64,000 nucleotides of DNA, taken from positions 2,356,001 through 2,420,000 of the forward strand of contig OZ245876.1 of assembly GCA_965229445.1 (NCBI GenBank). Direction: 5' to 3'. The position numbers were made by a program, and so were the translations under genes. The stretch is from Owenweeksia sp965229445. GTDB taxonomy: Bacteria > Bacteroidota > Bacteroidia > Flavobacteriales > Schleiferiaceae. The notes beneath the pieces are model-generated. The model was not told the DNA's origin. It saw only the letters and a list, made by a program, of their open reading frames with translations, and did not search any database. Positions 62,893-64,000 of the stretch are shown piece by piece; position 1 is the first letter of the stretch, and each line of letters begins with the position of its first letter.

Positions 62893-63225
62893 CTAAGAAA
62901 TTACCTGCGCCACCAGTGCGATGATCTCCTGTTCAGGGATATCTTCCAAGGAGTGTATCATAATTCCAGCCACCATCTTTCTTCCAGCAGGATCTAGAAT
63001 TCCAGAAGGATCTTCTAGCTTTTGACCGTCGAGGAACACCAGTTCCACACCACCCGTTCGCTTAGGATTGATATAGCATAACCACTTTTCATCATCGTAA
63101 AAGGGCAATCCATATCGCATTTTGGGTTTGAGGCTTAACTTTTCTGTAAAGAGATGATGCAAATAGATCACCACCTCCCTCCTTTCTTCATCCAGAGAAA
63201 TCACAAATTCTTCAACTGCATTCAT
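62893..63225 (-). CDS. DUF1801/YdhG-like protein
   Basis: A 110-residue protein with the pattern of the DUF1801/YdhG family: N-terminal FVISLDEERREVVIYLHHLF, MRYGLPFYDDEKWLCYI, and GVELVFLDGQKLEDP. The fold resembles YjbR/frataxin; function is not known. Its start overlaps the gap stop by four bases, so it is the second gene of the gap transcript. Confidence 0.8.
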   Translation of the reverse strand: MNAVEEFVISLDEERREVVIYLHHLFTEKLSLKPKMRYGLPFYDDEKWLCYINPKRTGGVELVFLDGQKLEDPSGILDPAGRKMVAGIMIHSLEDIPEQEIIALVAQVIS

Positions 63226-64000
63226 TGCTCTTCATTCAAAGACTGAAGTTTTACAAGCAGGTCGGCCAAGCGATGGCTATAGCCCATCTCATTATCATAC
63301 CAACCTACCACCTTTACCATATTGCCGAGCACCGAGGTAAGACCCTCATCGAAGAGCACGGAGTAAGCGCTACCAATAACGTCTGTTGATACAATTGGAT
63401 CCGCAGTATAACCCAGATAGTTTTTCCATTGGGGCGATTGAGACGCCTTCTTGAAGGCTTGATTGATTTCATCAACGCCCACAGGCTTACGCACCGTAAT
63501 AGTCATATCTGTTAAACTGCCATCTGGCACGGGTACGCGGATTCCGGCCCCACCTATCCTGCCCTCTAATTCCGGGAAGATCCTGGTAATAGCTTTTGCT
63601 GCCCCGGTGGTGGTTGGCACTATACTTTCGGTTGCCGCTCTCCCTCTTCTAAAATCCCGGTGTGGTGCATCATGTAACTTCTGGTCTGTCGTATAACTGT
63701 GCACGGTGGTGATATAGGCATGATCAACTTCGCATAAATCATCTACCACTTTTAACAATGGTGCTACAGAGTTGGTGGTACAAGATGCGTTTGATATCAC
63801 CTTATCATCCGAAGTTAATTTATGATCATTAGCTCCCAAAACAATGGTCTTGGTATCATCAGTTGGAGGTGCAGTAATGATGAGCTTCCTGGCTCCGCCC
63901 GATGTAATATGGGGTAAGGCTAGCTCTGTACTTCTAAACAGACCGGTAGCCTCCAGCACGACATCCACCTTGCAGCTCGACCAGGGAATTTGCTCCACTT
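63222..64000 (-). CDS. gap: Glyceraldehyde-3-phosphate dehydrogenase, type I (5' end outside window)
   Basis: Glycolytic/gluconeogenic enzyme. The frame runs open to the window edge, giving about 259 residues that lack the first 75 or so (most of the NAD-binding domain). Visible are VDVVLEATGLFRS, TAPPTDDTKTIVLG (PTDD instead of the more common ... in other clades, not diagnostic), the catalytic Cys in SNASCTTNSVAPLLK, HSYTTDQKLHDAPH, RRGRAATESIVPTTTGAAKA and WYDNEMGYSHR. No internal ATG is needed: the apparent first codon at 63996-63998 is GTG inside the gene. Confidence 0.94.
   Translation of the reverse strand, partial: VEQIPWSSCKVDVVLEATGLFRSTELALPHITSGGARKLIITAPPTDDTKTIVLGANDHKLTSDDKVISNASCTTNSVAPLLKVVDDLCEVDHAYITTVHSYTTDQKLHDAPHRDFRRGRAATESIVPTTTGAAKAITRIFPELEGRIGGAGIRVPVPDGSLTDMTITVRKPVGVDEINQAFKKASQSPQWKNYLGYTADPIVSTDVIGSAYSVLFDEGLTSVLGNMVKVVGWYDNEMGYSHRLADLLVKLQSLNEEQ

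Noticed and set aside
1..64000. CRISPR arrays, tRNA/rRNA genes, insertion sequences, prophage
   Set aside because: No regularly spaced repeats, cloverleaf-like sequences, transposases or phage structural genes were seen when reading the window.

Overview
The window reads as a chromosomal segment of a Bacteroidota bacterium, most likely a marine or otherwise aerobic member of or near the Flavobacteriales. The evidence is: secreted proteins ending in type IX secretion system (T9SS) sorting domains of type A and type B; a fused SecDF; a type III glutamine synthetase; a mevalonate-type HMG-CoA reductase followed by a GYDIA-motif GHMP kinase; an aerobic carotenoid/photolyase cluster; and many promoters of the Bacteroidota form TTG-N19/20-TAnnTTTG, often only 8-17 bases before the start codon. 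Coding density is very high, no stretch over 300 bases lacks a gene, and I saw no rRNA, tRNA, CRISPR array, insertion sequence or prophage.

Layout. 1-10150 (mostly minus): the 5' part of purM, a PorE-like TPR/propeller/OmpA/LysM envelope protein, glutamine synthetase III, a Na+/Ca2+ exchanger, TatA and SecDF. 10292-23344 (mostly plus): a VCBS-repeat T9SS cargo protein, a secreted cyclophilin with a T9SS tail, a START-like protein plus methyltransferase, pcm (minus), a TauE/SafE permease with an MBL-rhodanese protein (sulfur handling), a secreted unknown, HMG-CoA reductase plus GHMP kinase, and a large PKD/type-B sorting protein. 23334-27053: fluC, PAP2 phosphatase, obg and adk (minus) divergent from manC.

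27055-33916 (minus) is a light-response island: a MerR/B12-binding regulator of the LitR/CarH type, then, from a separate well-formed promoter, an ECF sigma factor, crtI, crtB, idi, a eukaryote-like 6-pyruvoyl-tetrahydropterin synthase, a tyrosine-less SDR and a DNA photolyase. A 13-bp inverted repeat with one mismatch overlaps the start region of that promoter and is a good candidate operator.

34026-44941: prfC, then a compact five-gene minus-strand operon with overlapping or abutting genes: a ThiF/E1-nitroreductase fusion (Rv1355c family), a GNAT-fold acyltransferase-like protein, a 7TM-DISM histidine kinase, a receiver-histidine kinase hybrid and a lone receiver. Divergent from it are a paralogous receiver and a secreted trypsin-like protease. 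This is the strongest candidate for an undescribed small-molecule signalling system.

45334-48100: an ABC transporter with a histidine-rich extracytoplasmic loop plus two tandem DUF3299-like cysteine proteins, which suggests metal handling. 48222-64000: BatA-domain protein, a dihydroorotase homologue lacking the HxH metal motif, three glycosyltransferases, cca, a pRiA4b-ORF3-like protein, a voltage-gated-type channel with a zinc ribbon, miaA, lpxK, gatB, a TlpA-like lipoprotein, a DUF1801 protein and the 3' part of gap.
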